Below, in pieces: positions 1 to 9,300 of a stretch of 64,000 bases of DNA (its first letter is position 1; the number at the start of each line of letters is the position of its first letter). The stretch spans positions 62,001-126,000 of the forward strand of contig JADKKI010000007.1 of assembly GCA_016720595.1 (NCBI GenBank). Direction: 5' to 3'. A program made the position numbers and the translations under genes. The stretch is from Myxococcales bacterium (GTDB taxonomy: Bacteria; Myxococcota_A; Polyangia; Haliangiales; Haliangiaceae). The notes under the pieces are model-generated. The model was not told the DNA's origin, did not search any database, and worked only from the letters and a program-made list of their open reading frames with translations.

Positions 1-921
1 GCCGAGGAGACCAAGCTCTACCGGCGGATGGGGTTCCCCACGATCTATGCGTACATCGAGGCAGTGCTGCATCGCACGCACCACGTGGCCACCGAGCGCA
101 TGCGCGTGGCGCACGAGCTGCTCGAGCTGCCGCAGATCGCGGCGCCGTTCCGCGCGGGCGACCTGCCGTGGACGAGCGTGCGCGAGCTGACACGCGTGGC
201 GACGAGGAGCACCGAGAGCGCGTGGCTCGATGCGGCGGAGGGCCAGACCTCGACCGGTGTTCAGCAGCTGGTGCGGGGCAAGGCCAAGGGCGATCTCCCG
301 AGTGACGTGGTGGACCCGAGCAAGATCAGGCACCGGATCGTGCTGGAGAACCTGTCCGAGGAGACAATGATGCTGTTCAAGCAGGCGTGCAGCGCCGCAT
401 CGGATGCGAAGGGCGCGACGTGTACGGACGACGAGCTGGTGCGTGCGCTGGCCGCCGCGATGCTCGAGCCGGCATCGCCGAGCCCGCCGAACAAGCCGCG
501 GCACCAGCTCGCGACGACGACGTGCCGCGTGTGCAAGCAAGCGCATCGGGTCGGGGCGGGTATGGAGATCGCTGTCTCCGCGCAGGAGCTCGCGCGGGTG
601 CGGTGTGACGCGGAGGACATCGGCGATCTCGAGCGGGAGGAGCCTGGGCGCAAGCTGCAGAGGTCGATCCCCGAGGCGACCCGTCGCAAGGTGCTGGTCC
701 GCGACAAGCATGCGTGCTCGGTGCCAGGGTGTCGATCGACGAGGTTCATCGAGGTGCATCACATCAAGCCGCGGTCCGAAGGCGGAGGTCACGAGCTTTG
801 GCAACTCACATCGTTGTGCGACGGCCACCACGTATTGCTTCACGAAGGCGTGATCGCGATCCGCGGCACGGCGCCAGACCATCTGGTGTTCGAGCTCCCG
901 CTCGATTCCGTCGGGGACTGA
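1..921 (+). CDS. HNH endonuclease domain protein (5' partial)
   Basis: The frame is open back to base 1, so the true start lies outside the window; the first internal ATG is at 28. The last ~70 residues hold an HNH nuclease fold: a Cys pair in HACSVPGC, the catalytic-type VHHIKPRSEGG, and CDGHH. A second CxxC (TCRVCKQ) lies near the middle. The N-terminal helical part resembles the DUF222-type region that precedes HNH in a large family of high-copy bacterial proteins. Such proteins are presumed metal-dependent DNA nucleases, but their role is unknown. The stop codon lies inside a 27-bp direct repeat, and a hairpin follows at once. Family call is good; function is inferred only. Confidence 0.85.
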   Translation, partial: AEETKLYRRMGFPTIYAYIEAVLHRTHHVATERMRVAHELLELPQIAAPFRAGDLPWTSVRELTRVATRSTESAWLDAAEGQTSTGVQQLVRGKAKGDLPSDVVDPSKIRHRIVLENLSEETMMLFKQACSAASDAKGATCTDDELVRALAAAMLEPASPSPPNKPRHQLATTTCRVCKQAHRVGAGMEIAVSAQELARVRCDAEDIGDLEREEPGRKLQRSIPEATRRKVLVRDKHACSVPGCRSTRFIEVHHIKPRSEGGGHELWQLTSLCDGHHVLLHEGVIAIRGTAPDHLVFELPLDSVGD

Positions 922-965
922 ACGAGGATCAGTCCCGGCGGGGACTGAGCAACGATCAGTCTCGG
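912..965. repeat. 27-bp tandem repeat at the HNH gene 3' end
   Basis: Two copies, 27 bp apart, start at 912 and 939. Each reads CGGGGACTGA, a variable core (ACGAG or GCAAC), then GATCAGTCYCGG; a decayed third copy trails off to about 965. The first copy contains the stop codon of the HNH gene. The unit is itself partly palindromic, which creates the hairpin listed next. Confidence 0.7.
929..948 (+). terminator. Hairpin after HNH gene
   Basis: Perfect 8-bp inverted repeat TCAGTCCC / GGGACTGA with a GGCG loop, starting 8 nt after the stop codon. There is no T-run, so it could be a factor-dependent terminator, an mRNA-stabilising hairpin or a by-product of the repeat. Confidence 0.45.
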
Positions 966-1011
966 CGCGGACGGGGAGCGTGGTCATTGACAGTCGAAGA
1001 GTTGAACGAAG

Positions 1012-1030
1012 CCAGCGTGGACCACGCTGG
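1012..1030. repeat. 19-bp perfect palindrome
   Basis: CCAGCGTGG, one A, CCACGCTGG (9-bp arms). It lies in the gene-poor stretch 922-1229 between the HNH gene and the convergent CPCC gene. A second inverted repeat, CGAACTG-TGTG-CAGTTCG, is at 1085-1102. Either may be a terminator or a remnant of a mobile repeat. Confidence 0.55.
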
Positions 1031-1140
1031 ACCCGGGGACCGGAGTGCCCGCAGACGTCGCAGACCTCCGGCGATGATCTCGCGCGAACTGTGTGCAGTT
1101 CGAGGAGCCTCCCGCCGGTGGGTGTAAACCGAGCCCATAG

Positions 1141-1233
1141 GCGGCACTGGACGACCACGACCACGTCAACCTCATCGTCAACTCTGTCGCCTTCCTGCAG
1201 AGCCATCGTGCAGAATTGCGGGACAGCTCTTAG
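1141..1233 (+). pseudogene. Possible C-terminal coding remnant (30 codons)
   Basis: After an in-frame TAG at 1138 the frame reads a protein-like tail (DDHDHVNLIVNSVAFLQ, then SHRAEL) ending in TAG at 1231. It has no usable start codon. Base composition and residue mix look like real coding sequence, so this may be the end of a decayed gene. Weak evidence. Confidence 0.25.
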
Positions 1234-1478
1234 TTGTCTCCCGGGAGGGGGCGCTCGTCCTCGGTCGGTGGCCTGACCATATCGATGAGTCGCTTCTCGG
1301 AGGCTCCGAACTGCTGATAGGTCTCTCGTGCGTGCAGAAGACTCACCGCGTTGGCGCCAGCCGCCGACTCGACGATGTCGTCCTCCCATCCGCAGACCGC
1401 ACAGATCTCGAAAGTCCCCGGCGGCGACTCCGAGAGCGTCCGACACCTGCAACATGGGCACGGGAATCGAGTGTTCAC
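1230..1478 (-). CDS. CPCC-family cysteine-rich small protein
   Basis: About 82 residues. The N-terminus MNTRFPCPCC followed by LSESPPGTFEIC and VCGWEDD is the signature of the cysteine-rich CPCC family, a two-knuckle zinc-ribbon-like protein (Cys7, 9, 10, 26, 29). Function is unknown; CPCC proteins are often small accessory or immunity-like proteins. The open frame runs far upstream, but homology starts at this GTG, and the next gene upstream on this strand ends at 1514, which supports the short form. Confidence 0.7.
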   Translation of the reverse strand: MNTRFPCPCCRCRTLSESPPGTFEICAVCGWEDDIVESAAGANAVSLLHARETYQQFGASEKRLIDMVRPPTEDERPLPGDN

Positions 1479-1513
1479 GGGCGGCGCCAAGAGCTGTACG
1501 CCCGGGGAGGTTG

Positions 1514-2152
1514 TCAGTTCACCGTCACCGGCAGGTCGACCGAGGTCGAGCCACCCGTGGCCGGGAACTTCATGCGACCCGCGGCGCGCTGCACGCACGC
1601 CTGCAGGCCGTGCTGGAACGTGTACCGCGGCGCCTGGACGCGGCTCTTGCTCACGCGCCCGTTGCCATCGACCAGCAGCTTGACGTGGAACTCGCCGCGC
1701 AGGTCCGTACCGGTCACGCTCTGCACGATGCAGTCGCGCACCGGCCCGGCCTGGCTGCCGATCGTGCCGTTGATCTCGCCCGAATCGAGCGGGCGCGCTT
1801 CGGCGCCGCCCCCCATGTCGATCTTGGTCGGCGGCGGGGTGACATCGTCCCCGCGCCACTCGAGCTGACGATCGGCGGCGGTCAGCACGGGGAGCGGCTC
1901 GGTCTCCTCGTACTCCTCGTCCGAGCCCAGCCCCTGCCCGCCTGGCCGGGACGGGTCGACGGTCCCCGCCGGCCGCTTGCGCTTCTTCTTGCCCTTGGGC
2001 TTGGTGCCGGCATCACCCGGGATCGACGCGACCGGGCCGGCGTCGATCGGGGCCGTGGACGTGGCCCCGCCGCCCCACGGTGGACGCAGCGCGAGATACA
2101 TTCCACCGGCACCGACGACCAGGCCGATGACGAGCCCGAGCGAACCACGCAC
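1514..2152 (-). CDS. AgmX/PglI (TonB-like) C-terminal domain protein, membrane-anchored
   Basis: 212 residues. An N-terminal membrane segment (residues 3-24, MRGSLGLVIGLVVGAGGMYL) leads to a Pro/Gly/Lys-rich linker with KKKRKRP. The C-terminal ~80 residues contain VRDCIV, a GEFHVKLLVDGNGRV strand pair and a CVQRAAGRMKFPA motif typical of the AgmX/PglI C-terminal (TonB-like) domain. These proteins are common in myxobacteria and are thought to link inner-membrane machinery to the periplasm. It starts with GTG. Its 5' end overlaps the probable start of the divergent CPBP gene, so one of the two starts is probably shorter. Confidence 0.65.
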   Translation of the reverse strand: MRGSLGLVIGLVVGAGGMYLALRPPWGGGATSTAPIDAGPVASIPGDAGTKPKGKKKRKRPAGTVDPSRPGGQGLGSDEEYEETEPLPVLTAADRQLEWRGDDVTPPPTKIDMGGGAEARPLDSGEINGTIGSQAGPVRDCIVQSVTGTDLRGEFHVKLLVDGNGRVSKSRVQAPRYTFQHGLQACVQRAAGRMKFPATGGSTSVDLPVTVN

Positions 2153-2909
2153 CCCACGCTTGTATCACGCGGGCGCCGGCTCGGCCCTTCCGCCGAACGT
2201 GGCCCTCGGCGTGCTGTTCGCGGGGGTCGCGAGCATGCTCGTGATCGGCGTGGTCGGGCAGCAGGCGCGCCTGCCGTTGCTGGTGACCCTGGTGCTCGCC
2301 TCGGTGACCATGCTGGCCATCCCGGTGGTGGCGATGATCCGGCTCGACGAGCGGCGCACCGCGCTCGGCCTCCGGTGGCCCGATCGTAGGCTGCTGATCG
2401 CCGCGGCGCTGATCGGCACCACCGCCTGGTACCTCAACGTGCGGCTGGTGAGCCTCCTGCCGTTCGAAGGCGGACAGCTGAGGTCGCTCGACCGGGTGGT
2501 CACGGAGCCGCCGTTGATCATCGTGCTGCTCGCGATCGCCGTGGTCCCGGCGATCTGCGAGGAGGTGCTGTTCCGCGGCGCGGTGCAGCGCTCGCTCGCC
2601 ACCCGCCTGTTCCCGATCGGCGCCGTCGTGCTGACCTCCCTGCTGTTCGCCGGCTATCACATGTCGCTCGTCCAGCTGATCCCCACGTTCACCCTCGCGC
2701 TCGCCCTCGGCGCGCTCGCGCATCGCGCAGACTCCGTGGTCCCGGCGATGCTCGCCCACTTCCTCAACAACGCGATGGCGATCCTCGTCGCGCGCCGCCA
2801 GCCCGAAGGCCTCGCTGGCGCGCTCGACGCCCACCCCACCCTCGCGCTCGCGGGCTGCGCCGCCGCCACTGTGCTCGGGCTCGCGCTGATCGCCAAGGGG
2901 CCGGCATGA
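2127..2909 (+). CDS. CPBP family intramembrane metalloprotease
   Basis: About 260 residues from ATG 2127; GTG 2199 is an alternative and would remove the overlap with the divergent gene. It has several hydrophobic segments and the three CPBP (Abi/CAAX protease) motifs in order: EEVLFRG (Glu-Glu and Arg), FAGYHMS (His) and HFLNN (His/Asn). Family members cleave membrane-embedded substrates or process peptides, and some act in bacteriocin self-immunity. The stop overlaps the ATG of the next gene (ATGA), so it is probably translated together with the first Clp-like protein. Substrate unknown. Confidence 0.8.
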   Translation: MTSPSEPRTPRLYHAGAGSALPPNVALGVLFAGVASMLVIGVVGQQARLPLLVTLVLASVTMLAIPVVAMIRLDERRTALGLRWPDRRLLIAAALIGTTAWYLNVRLVSLLPFEGGQLRSLDRVVTEPPLIIVLLAIAVVPAICEEVLFRGAVQRSLATRLFPIGAVVLTSLLFAGYHMSLVQLIPTFTLALALGALAHRADSVVPAMLAHFLNNAMAILVARRQPEGLAGALDAHPTLALAGCAAATVLGLALIAKGPA

Positions 2910-5900
2910 GCACGGGGACGAACGAGCCGAAGCTGCGGTTCCAGACGCTGGCGCTGCGTCGCGAGCTGCCCTCCGATCATCACGAGCTGGCGCCGGTGGT
3001 GGCGCCGCAGATCACGTCGTACGGCCCCGAAGATCGGACGGCGATCGAGCTCGCCCTCGCGCTCTCCGAGCTGCCCGACGAGTCTCGCCCGACCACGGTG
3101 GCCCGGCTGCTGCTCCCCGACGGCGTGCGCCTCGAGACCATCGAGGTCGAGGTCGGCAGGCCCGAGCTGCCCGGTCGGCTCGGCCGGATGCACACCATCG
3201 CGATCACGGTCGCGCTCGTCCCCGAGCCGAAGACCGAGGGCCCGCCCGCCGGGCACTGGGTGTTCATCCCGGTGCTCCAGCACGCGTGCTTCGTCGATCG
3301 CAAGGAGAACCTCGCGAAGCGGATCGCCGCCGAGCTGGCAGTGCTGCCCGCGGCGCTCGCCTTGGATCTCGATGGCTGGCGCCGCCTGATCACGTGGGCC
3401 CGGACCTCGCTCGAGCCGATCGATGTCGAGCTCGCCACCACACCGCTCGCGCTGGCGCAGGGCCGCAAGGCGCTGGCGGAGGCGGAGCGGCGGCGGCAGG
3501 CGATCGCCACGCTCGATGGCGCCGGCCGGCGCGTCGTGCCGCCGGATCCCGCCCCGCCGCTGGTCGGCCGCGACGAGCTGCTCGGTGAGCTCACGCGCCT
3601 GCTCGACGGGCGCAGCCGCCGGAGCGTGGTGCTGATCGGCGACGAGGCCGTGGGCAAGAGCGCACTCGCCAGCGCGTGGTCAGCGCGCCACCCGAGCCGG
3701 ATGATGTGGGCGACCTCGGCGAGCGAGCTGGTCGCCGGGGCGAGCGGCCTCGGCGAGTGGCAAGCACGCGTGGCCGCGGTGCTCGCGGCGGCGGAGACGC
3801 TCGACGCGATCCTCTACTTCGACGATTTCGGCGCGCTGTTCGCCGATCGCCCCGCGGAGGGCGGGATCGAGCTCGGCGCGGCGATGCGCCGCCACATCAC
3901 GGACGGACGCGTCCGCGTGGTGGGCGAGCTCACGGCGGTCGCGCTCGATCGCGCGGAGCGTCGCGACGTGTCGCTGATCGGCGCGATGCTGCGGGTCACC
4001 GTCCCGCCGACAGATCCGGCGACGACCGTCGCGGTGGGCCTCGCGTGGGCGGCGCAGTGGGCGAAGACCCAGCCGTCGCGACCGCAGATCTCCGCCGAGA
4101 CGGTGCCGCTCGCGGTCGAGCTCGCGCGGCGGTACCTGCCGTACCGCGCATTCCCTGGCAAGGCGGTGCGCCTGCTCGAGGAGCTGCGCGTGGCCCACGA
4201 CCCGGGCCGCGACGCGAGCGGTGATGGGCCCGTGCTCGGCCCGTCCGAGCTGTTCGCGGCGTTCTCGTGGTCGACGGGGATCCCGGTCGCGCTGCTCTCC
4301 GATGCGCAGGCGCTGTCGCAGCGCGACGTGATCGGAGAGCTGCGGCGCCGCATGGTGGGCCAGGAGGCGGCGGTGCGCCGCGTGGCCGATGCGATCGCGG
4401 TCGCGAAGGCGCGCCTGCAACCGGCCGACAAGCCGCTCGCCTCGCTGCTGTTCGTGGGCCCCACCGGGACCGGCAAGACCGAGCTCGCCCGCTCCGTGGC
4501 GGCGTACCTGTTCGGGGCGCCGGATCGGATGGTGCGCCTCGACATGAGCGAGTACACCGATCCGTGGGCGGCCGAGCGGCTGTTCGGCGGCGACGGTGGC
4601 GAGGGCCGGCTGACCGCCGCGGTGCGCAGCCAGCCGTTCGGCGTGGTGCTGCTCGACGAGATCGAGAAGGCGCACCCCACGGTGTTCGATCTGCTCCTCC
4701 AGGTGCTCGGCGAGGCGCGCCTGACCGATGGGCGCGGCCGCACCACGTACTTCCACAATGCGATCATCGTCCTCACCTCGAACCTCGGCACGCGCAGCGC
4801 GCGCGGCACGCTCGGCCTCGCGCCCGCGCAGGACCAGGAGGCGCGCGAGGATCGGCGCTATCGCGACGCGGTGCTCGCGGCGTTCCGGCCGGAGCTCGTC
4901 AACCGCCTCGATCAGATCGTGGTGTTCCATCCGCTGTCCCCCGCGGAGATCGCGAAGGTCGCCGAGATCGCGGTGGGCCGGCTCGCCGAGCGGCGCGGCT
5001 TCACGCAGAGCGGCGTGCTGCTCGATGTCTCGCCCCGTGCGCTCGAGGTGATCTCGGAGCGCGGCTTCTCGATCGAGCTCGGCGCGCGCGCGCTGCGCCG
5101 GCATGTCGACGCCCACGTGCTCGGGCCGGCCGCGCGTCTGATCGCGAAGGCGGGCGCCGAGGCGCAGGGCGGTACGCTGACGGTGCGCGCGCCCGACGAG
5201 CCGCCGATCAAGACCGCACCGCCACGCGCAGGCGAGGCCGCGTCGCGCGCCCCGGTGGCCCGCCTCGGCGAGCACGTGGGCGACCTCCACGTGGCGCTGT
5301 GGCGCCGCGGCGCGAGCACGGGCCGGCGCATGGTCCGCTCCGCGCTCGCCCTCGGCGGCCTCCGGCGCGACACCGATCGCGAGCTCGCGCATCACGCCGC
5401 GGTCGGCGTGCGCGACAAGCTCGGCGAGATCGAGGCCACGCTCGCCACGGCCACGCGCAAGAAGGAAGGCACCGAGAAGACCGCGCTGCCGGGACACGAG
5501 ATCGCGCGGCTGTCGCGCGAGCACGCGCGGCTCCGCGGCCTGTGGGAGGCCTGCGTCACGGGCCAGGGCGAGCTGCGCACCGCCGAGGAGCTGTGCCTCG
5601 AGGCCCTCGCGCGCGACACCGACGCGATCGAGCTGATCGACGGGGCGATCCTCCAGCGTCATCAGTTCCGCCGTGATCTGTTCTGGCTCCTCACCGCGCT
5701 CCGGCCCGTCCGCCCGGGCTGCACCCTGCTCGTCCACTCACCCGATGCGCGCGGCGCGGTCACGGCCTGGGTCAAGCTGGCGCTCGCCGCGGCGGAGCTC
5801 CGCGGGTGGCGCGCCTCGGTGCACCTGTGGGGCGAACAGGCGCCGGGCTGGAACTGGAACTGGGGGCCACCGCACGATCTCGCGTGGGCGGAGGAGCATC

Positions 5901-6340
5901 TCGCGCAGCGCGCCGAGCCTGCCGCGTTGGTCCGCGTGCTCGGCAGCGGTGCGGATCTGCTGTTCGGCCTCGAGCAGGGCCTGCATCGCTTCCACGGCAT
6001 CGCCGGCGAGGCGGCCCATGCGTGGGTCGACCTGCTCGAGCCGCGGGCGGAGCTCGCCGATCCGGAATGGAATGCGCTGCCGAGTCCGCCGCCGCCGCGG
6101 GTCGTGCGCGGCACGCCGATGCGCGAGACCACCGTCGGTGGCGACCGGACGCTCATGGATGGCGACGACATCGATCTGCCGTGGGCCGAGCTCCCGCGGC
6201 GGCTCGAGGAGGCCGCCGTGGTGCGGCTGCTCGAGGCGCACGCCACGCCCGATGGCCTCGATACGCTGTGGAACTGGGAGCGCCCGCTCCAGGCCGTCGA
6301 GGCGATGCTCAAGGCGCAGAAGGCAGCGCAGAAGCCGTGA
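2906..6340 (+). CDS. Clp-like double AAA+ ATPase with C-terminal release-factor-like extension (paralogue A)
   Basis: 1144 residues. A ~200-residue N-terminal beta-rich region lacks the Clp_N repeats. AAA module 1 has Walker A GDEAVGKS (~245) and Walker B ILYFDDF. AAA module 2 has Walker A GPTGTGKT (~518), Walker B VVLLDEIEKAHP and sensor TSNLG, then a small ClpB_D2-type lid. A loop with LGL (636-638) sits where ClpA/C/X carry the ClpP-docking tripeptide. Residues ~800-1144 are an extra region: a helical hairpin (830-900) followed by GCTLLVHSP (~938), a Trp-rich stretch and GLEQGLHRFHG (~1021). Its layout resembles the PCRF domain of peptide-chain release factors without GGQ. First of three paralogues; it overlaps both neighbours by 4 nt. 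Probably an unfoldase or remodeller; substrate unknown. Confidence 0.8.
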   Translation: MSTGTNEPKLRFQTLALRRELPSDHHELAPVVAPQITSYGPEDRTAIELALALSELPDESRPTTVARLLLPDGVRLETIEVEVGRPELPGRLGRMHTIAITVALVPEPKTEGPPAGHWVFIPVLQHACFVDRKENLAKRIAAELAVLPAALALDLDGWRRLITWARTSLEPIDVELATTPLALAQGRKALAEAERRRQAIATLDGAGRRVVPPDPAPPLVGRDELLGELTRLLDGRSRRSVVLIGDEAVGKSALASAWSARHPSRMMWATSASELVAGASGLGEWQARVAAVLAAAETLDAILYFDDFGALFADRPAEGGIELGAAMRRHITDGRVRVVGELTAVALDRAERRDVSLIGAMLRVTVPPTDPATTVAVGLAWAAQWAKTQPSRPQISAETVPLAVELARRYLPYRAFPGKAVRLLEELRVAHDPGRDASGDGPVLGPSELFAAFSWSTGIPVALLSDAQALSQRDVIGELRRRMVGQEAAVRRVADAIAVAKARLQPADKPLASLLFVGPTGTGKTELARSVAAYLFGAPDRMVRLDMSEYTDPWAAERLFGGDGGEGRLTAAVRSQPFGVVLLDEIEKAHPTVFDLLLQVLGEARLTDGRGRTTYFHNAIIVLTSNLGTRSARGTLGLAPAQDQEAREDRRYRDAVLAAFRPELVNRLDQIVVFHPLSPAEIAKVAEIAVGRLAERRGFTQSGVLLDVSPRALEVISERGFSIELGARALRRHVDAHVLGPAARLIAKAGAEAQGGTLTVRAPDEPPIKTAPPRAGEAASRAPVARLGEHVGDLHVALWRRGASTGRRMVRSALALGGLRRDTDRELAHHAAVGVRDKLGEIEATLATATRKKEGTEKTALPGHEIARLSREHARLRGLWEACVTGQGELRTAEELCLEALARDTDAIELIDGAILQRHQFRRDLFWLLTALRPVRPGCTLLVHSPDARGAVTAWVKLALAAAELRGWRASVHLWGEQAPGWNWNWGPPHDLAWAEEHLAQRAEPAALVRVLGSGADLLFGLEQGLHRFHGIAGEAAHAWVDLLEPRAELADPEWNALPSPPPPRVVRGTPMRETTVGGDRTLMDGDDIDLPWAELPRRLEEAAVVRLLEAHATPDGLDTLWNWERPLQAVEAMLKAQKAAQKP

Positions 6341-9300
6341 GGATCGACTTCACGGTCGGCATCTACCAGGTCCGCCGCGATGGCGAGGAGGAGTGGACCG
6401 CGCTCACGCCCGTGCTGTATCCCGCATACGTCTCGGGGCTCGGAGAGGTGCGGCTGCGCGAGCGGATGATCGAGCGCCTGCGCGATGTGATGCGCAAGGC
6501 GCCGCCGACGTCCCACGAGCTGTTCCAGCTGCAGCTCGGCACGGAGCTGATGCGCGTGCCGATCGACATCAGGACCGACAAGGGCGGGATCCACGGCACC
6601 GTGCCGCTGATCGTCGAGCCTCGCTGGGTGAGCGAGACCACGCAGAAGCTGGTGGTCTATCACCCGAACTTTCGCGCGCACTGGTTCCTCGCGGACGACC
6701 ACGACGACGTGGCCGCGATCGCGCCGACGTTCTTCCGCCATCACTGGGCCGAGCTCGACGAGGACGACCTCGACGAGATGTTCTCCGACGGCAAGGATCG
6801 CCTCGCGCCGCTCGCGTTCTCTGCCGAGCCGTTCTCGCTCCTCGACATGCTGCCGTCGCGAAAGAAGGATCCGCGCGGTCCTGCCGGCGCGGCCCGCCCG
6901 GAGCACGTCCTCGTGCAGCTCGGGATCGACGAGACCCGTCACCGCAGCAGCGGCACCGCACGCACGAGCGTGCCGCGCTCGCCGTACCGCGAGCGCCTGT
7001 CGTACCTGCTCGGAGGATCGCGCCCGCGTTCGGTCGCGGTGATCGGCCTGCCCGGATCGGGCAAGACCTCGCTGATCCGGCAGTGGATCGCGGATCGGCT
7101 CGTCGAGGATGGCTACCCGATCCACAAGAACCTCGATCGCTGCCACCACGTGTGGAGGATCACCGGCAAGCGCCTGATCGCGGGGATGTCGTATCTCGGG
7201 CAGTGGGAGGAGCGCTGCCTCTCCGTTCTCGACGACGCGCGCAAGCACCGGGGCATCCTGTGGATCGAGGATCTGCACCTGTTCGGCCGGCTCGGCCAAT
7301 CGCGCCAGAGCGAGCGCAGCTTCGCAGACTTCTTCCGCGGCCCGGTGCGACGCGGCGACCTCGCCGTGATCGCCGAGCTCACCCCCGCGCAGTTCGCGCG
7401 GCTCGAGCGTGATGCCCCGGGCCTCGCCGAGGCGCTCGCGTTGGTGGCGGTTCCGCCGGCCTCCACCGCCGAGACCGCGCAGCTCCTGCTCCACGAGGTC
7501 CGCGCGCTCGAGACCCGGACCAAGGTCGAGCTGCACCCGTTCGTGCCGCGCACGGCGCTCGAGCTCGGCAGCGCGCTGTTCCCGTGGCGCGCACGCCCCG
7601 GCGTGGCGATCGAGATCGTCCAGCGGGTCGCCGAGGACGCGAATCTGCGGGCCGAGCGCAAGGAGCTGACGCCGGCGGACGTGCTCGACTACCTCGCGCG
7701 CACCACGGGCCTGTCCGCCAAGCTGATCTCGCTCGACGAGCCCCTCGATCCTGCCGAGGTCGAGGCCGCGTTCGCCGCCCGCGTGATCGGGCAGCCCGTG
7801 GCCACGCGGGCCGCCACCGACGTGATCCTCCGCGTGCGAGCCGGGCTCGCAGATCCGAACCGCCCCGTCAGCGTGATGCTGTTCACCGGCCCCACCGGCA
7901 CCGGCAAGACCGAGCTCGCCACCGCGATCGCCGAGTACCTGTACGGCGCCGGCGAGCGCCTGCTCCGCGTGGACATGGGCGAGCTCTCCGGGCCCGATGC
8001 GGTGGCGCGCCTGATCGGTGATCGCTGGAATCCCGACGGGCTCCTGACCTCGCGCGTGCGCGCCCAGCCGTTCTGCGTGGTGCTGCTCGACGAGATCGAG
8101 AAGGCGCACCCGCAGGCGCTGCACCTGCTGCTCCAGCTGTTCGACGAGGGCCGGCTGACCGACGCCAACGGCGAGGTCGCGAGCTTCGCCAGCGCGGTGG
8201 TGATCATGACCTCCAACCTCGGCAGCCGGAGCGCCGCGCCGATCGGCTTCGGCGAGACCCGCGATCGGATCCTCGCCGATGTCGCGAAGGCGGTCCGCGA
8301 GTTCTTCCCGGTGGAGCTGTTCAACCGCATCGATCGCGTCGTGCCGTTCGAGCCGCTGACACCCGAGGTCGCGGCCCAGGTCGTGGACAAGGAGCTCGCG
8401 AAGCTGCTCGCGCGTCGCGGCCTCCGCGAGCGGAACACGTTCGTCTATGCCGGGGCGGCCGTCCGTCGCCGCGCCGTGGCCGATGCGTTCGACCCGCGCT
8501 ATGGCGCGCGCACGGTCAAGCGCTGGCTCGAGGATCAGATCGGCGGCGCGCTGACCGATCTGCTCGCGACCGCGAAGCCCGCCCGGCTCCGGATCGTTCG
8601 CCTCGCCGAGGATCAGGGGAAGATCCAGGCGTCGCTCGAGCCGATGGAGGAGCGCCGCCCGATGCCGGGCACCTATGTGCTCGAGGGCGCGCTCGATCTG
8701 GCCACCGCCGCCCTCGAACCCGCGATCGCCCAGGCCGCCGGTGCGCTCGACCGGATCCGCCGATCGCCGGTGCTCGCACGTGCGAGAGAGCTGGCGAGCG
8801 GCGAGCTGCGCTACTACGTCGACGAGCTCCACCAGCGCCTCGCGGCGCTCGGCGAGCTGTTCGGCATGATGCCGGCCCTGCGCTCCGAGCCTCGCGAGCC
8901 CGACGACGATCACGAGAGCGCCTATGACGAGCCCCTGCACCTCAGCAGCCGCGAGCACAAGCCGATCCGGATCCGCGGGCGCGCCGGTGGAGCGCGGCCC
9001 ACCCGCCCACCCGCCGGGCGCGATGTCCTGCTCGCGGGGATCGCCGAGGCGCTGCTCCTCGAGCGCGTGCTCCCCGAGCTCCTCGATCCTGACGCCCACG
9101 CCGTCACCGTGGTGATCAGCCGGGTCGGTCAGACCGCCGATGCAGGTGGGCTCGCGATCGTCGCGCGCTGCCTCGCGCAGCCAACGTGGCTCGACGACGC
9201 GGCGGCCGTCGACAGCGATGGCAAGCTCCGCGCGTTCGGGGCCGCCGACCTCGTACCGAGAGCGCCCTCGGGTGCCGACGCGCATTCGACGCCGCTGCTC

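Noticed and set aside
3680..5737. Long minus-strand open frame of 685 codons opposite paralogue A
   Set aside because: Same reason: low-complexity composition mirrors the sense codons; no start context.
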